Shown here piece after piece: positions 7,398 to 7,719 of a stretch of 7,719 nucleotides of DNA (its first letter is position 1; each line of letters opens with the position of its first letter). The stretch spans positions 1 to 7,719 of the forward strand of contig CACXEB010000274.1 of NCBI GenBank assembly GCA_902766515.1, given 5' to 3'. A program made the translations under genes and the position numbers. Under the pieces are notes generated by a model that ran no database searches, was not told the DNA's origin, and was given only the letters and a program-made list of their open reading frames with translations. Source of the stretch: an uncultured Eubacteriales bacterium. GTDB lineage: Bacteria > Bacillota_A > Clostridia > Christensenellales > Aristaeellaceae.

Positions 7398-7537
7398 CGT
7401 CTAACCCATATACATCTGCAAGCGCCTTTTCCGCCCCGGCTGCGCTACACTGCGGTCGACGTAGCGCCGCTACGCCTCCCTTCGTTCCACTTCGCCGGAA
7501 CGAAAAATCCATCTTGCATCTGTACATGGTTTAGACG
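7398..7537. repeat. 140-bp imperfect palindromic element with nested hairpins
   Basis: Terminal inverted arms 7398-7422 and 7513-7537 match at 21 of 25 positions (the outer parts read CGTCTAA and, inverted, CGTCTAA). Inside are further inverted repeats: GCGCTAC (7442-7448) with GTAGCGC (7461-7467); the alternative near-palindrome CGTAGCG-C-CGCTACG (7460-7474); and a perfect 8-bp stem TTCGTTCC (7481-7488) / GGAACGAA (7497-7504) with an 8-nt loop. It fills most of the gap between the permease stop and the next - strand gene. It looks like a dispersed, non-coding hairpin repeat or MITE-like element, or a structured leader or terminator. I see no clear target-site duplication and no transposase. 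The structure is direct; its nature is inference. Confidence 0.6.
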
Positions 7538-7547
7538 TCAATCAGTA

Positions 7548-7719
7548 TTAGATGATCATCAGGTCAACCAGCAGTCCGGTGACCAGTGAAAACAGCATCA
7601 CGAACGCCAGGTAGATCATGAACCGCTTCCAGCCCAGCACGATTTTCATCGCGCCCAGATTGGTGATCTTGGTGGCGGGACCGGTGAGCATGAAGGCGGC
7701 CGCGCTGCCCATGCTCATG
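7548..7719 (-). CDS. C-terminus of YraQ/ArsP-type permease (truncated by window)
   Basis: Only the last 56 residues before the TAA at 7548-7550 are in the window; the gene runs off the right edge. The segment GPATKITNLGAMKIVLG followed by WKRF is the conserved C-terminal motif of the YraQ/ArsP_1 (DUF318) permease family, and it is followed by a final hydrophobic helix (about FMIYLAFVMLFSLVTGLLV). Members are multi-pass inner-membrane permeases; some export trivalent methylated arsenicals, while many have unknown substrates, so no substrate is assigned. It has the same orientation as the downstream carboxymuconolactone-decarboxylase-like gene but is separated from it by 175 bp containing a hairpin-rich repeat, so co-transcription is uncertain. 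Confidence 0.8.
   Translation of the reverse strand, partial: MSMGSAAAFMLTGPATKITNLGAMKIVLGWKRFMIYLAFVMLFSLVTGLLVDLMII

Noticed and set aside
7249..7527. 92-codon open frame on the - strand starting inside the palindromic element
   Set aside because: It overlaps the carboxymuconolactone-decarboxylase gene in another frame, its first half is translated hairpin repeat, and the real gene has its own ribosome binding site.
6604..7534. + strand open frames (6604-7125, 6902-7534) opposite the flavodoxin and decarboxylase-like genes
   Set aside because: Both genes on the - strand have family motifs and ribosome binding sites; the + frames give biased compositions and no recognisable domain.
7398..7537. 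CRISPR array or insertion sequence
   Set aside because: No regularly spaced direct repeats occur anywhere in the window, and no transposase or integrase is encoded; the element is a single inverted structure.

Overview
The window looks like a piece of a moderately GC-rich chromosome from an anaerobic Firmicutes bacterium, probably an uncultured gut- or rumen-type Clostridia. The reasons are strong AGGAGG-type ribosome binding sites, the clostridial style of the secreted flavodoxin and small carboxymuconolactone-decarboxylase-like genes, and a SpoVK/CbbX-type AAA+ protein. This taxonomic call is an inference from style, not a database result.

Layout. Positions 1-6215 (+ strand) hold a tightly packed three-gene operon whose start lies upstream of the window. 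It contains (i) the C-terminal part of an SMC/SbcC/YhaN-like ABC ATPase with a long coiled coil and an extra beta-rich C-terminal domain; (ii) a complete BrxL, the AAA+ and Lon-related protein of BREX phage-defence systems, 14 nt downstream; and (iii) a 913-aa protein with an N-terminal zinc ribbon and two complete CbbX/SpoVK-type AAA+ modules, 1 nt downstream. No PglZ, PglX, BrxC, BrxA/B or BrxP is visible here, so if this is BREX-related it is either a non-canonical variant or the rest lies upstream. Three different ATPases (a DNA-tethering-type ABC ATPase, a DNA-binding MCM/Lon-like ring and a double-ring threading AAA+) in one transcription unit make a plausible undescribed or poorly described defence or stress module. 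This is the main point of interest.

Positions 6216-6372 are a short convergent intergenic stretch that marks the end of the operon. From there the - strand carries ordinary-looking genes, read right to left: the C-terminus of a YraQ/ArsP-type permease (to 7548), a 175-bp gap containing a 140-bp imperfect palindrome with nested hairpins (7398-7537), a carboxymuconolactone-decarboxylase-family protein (7372-7025), and an exported flavodoxin-fold protein (7008-6373). The last two are 16 nt apart, each has a good ribosome binding site, and they probably form a small redox-related operon unrelated to the defence-type operon.
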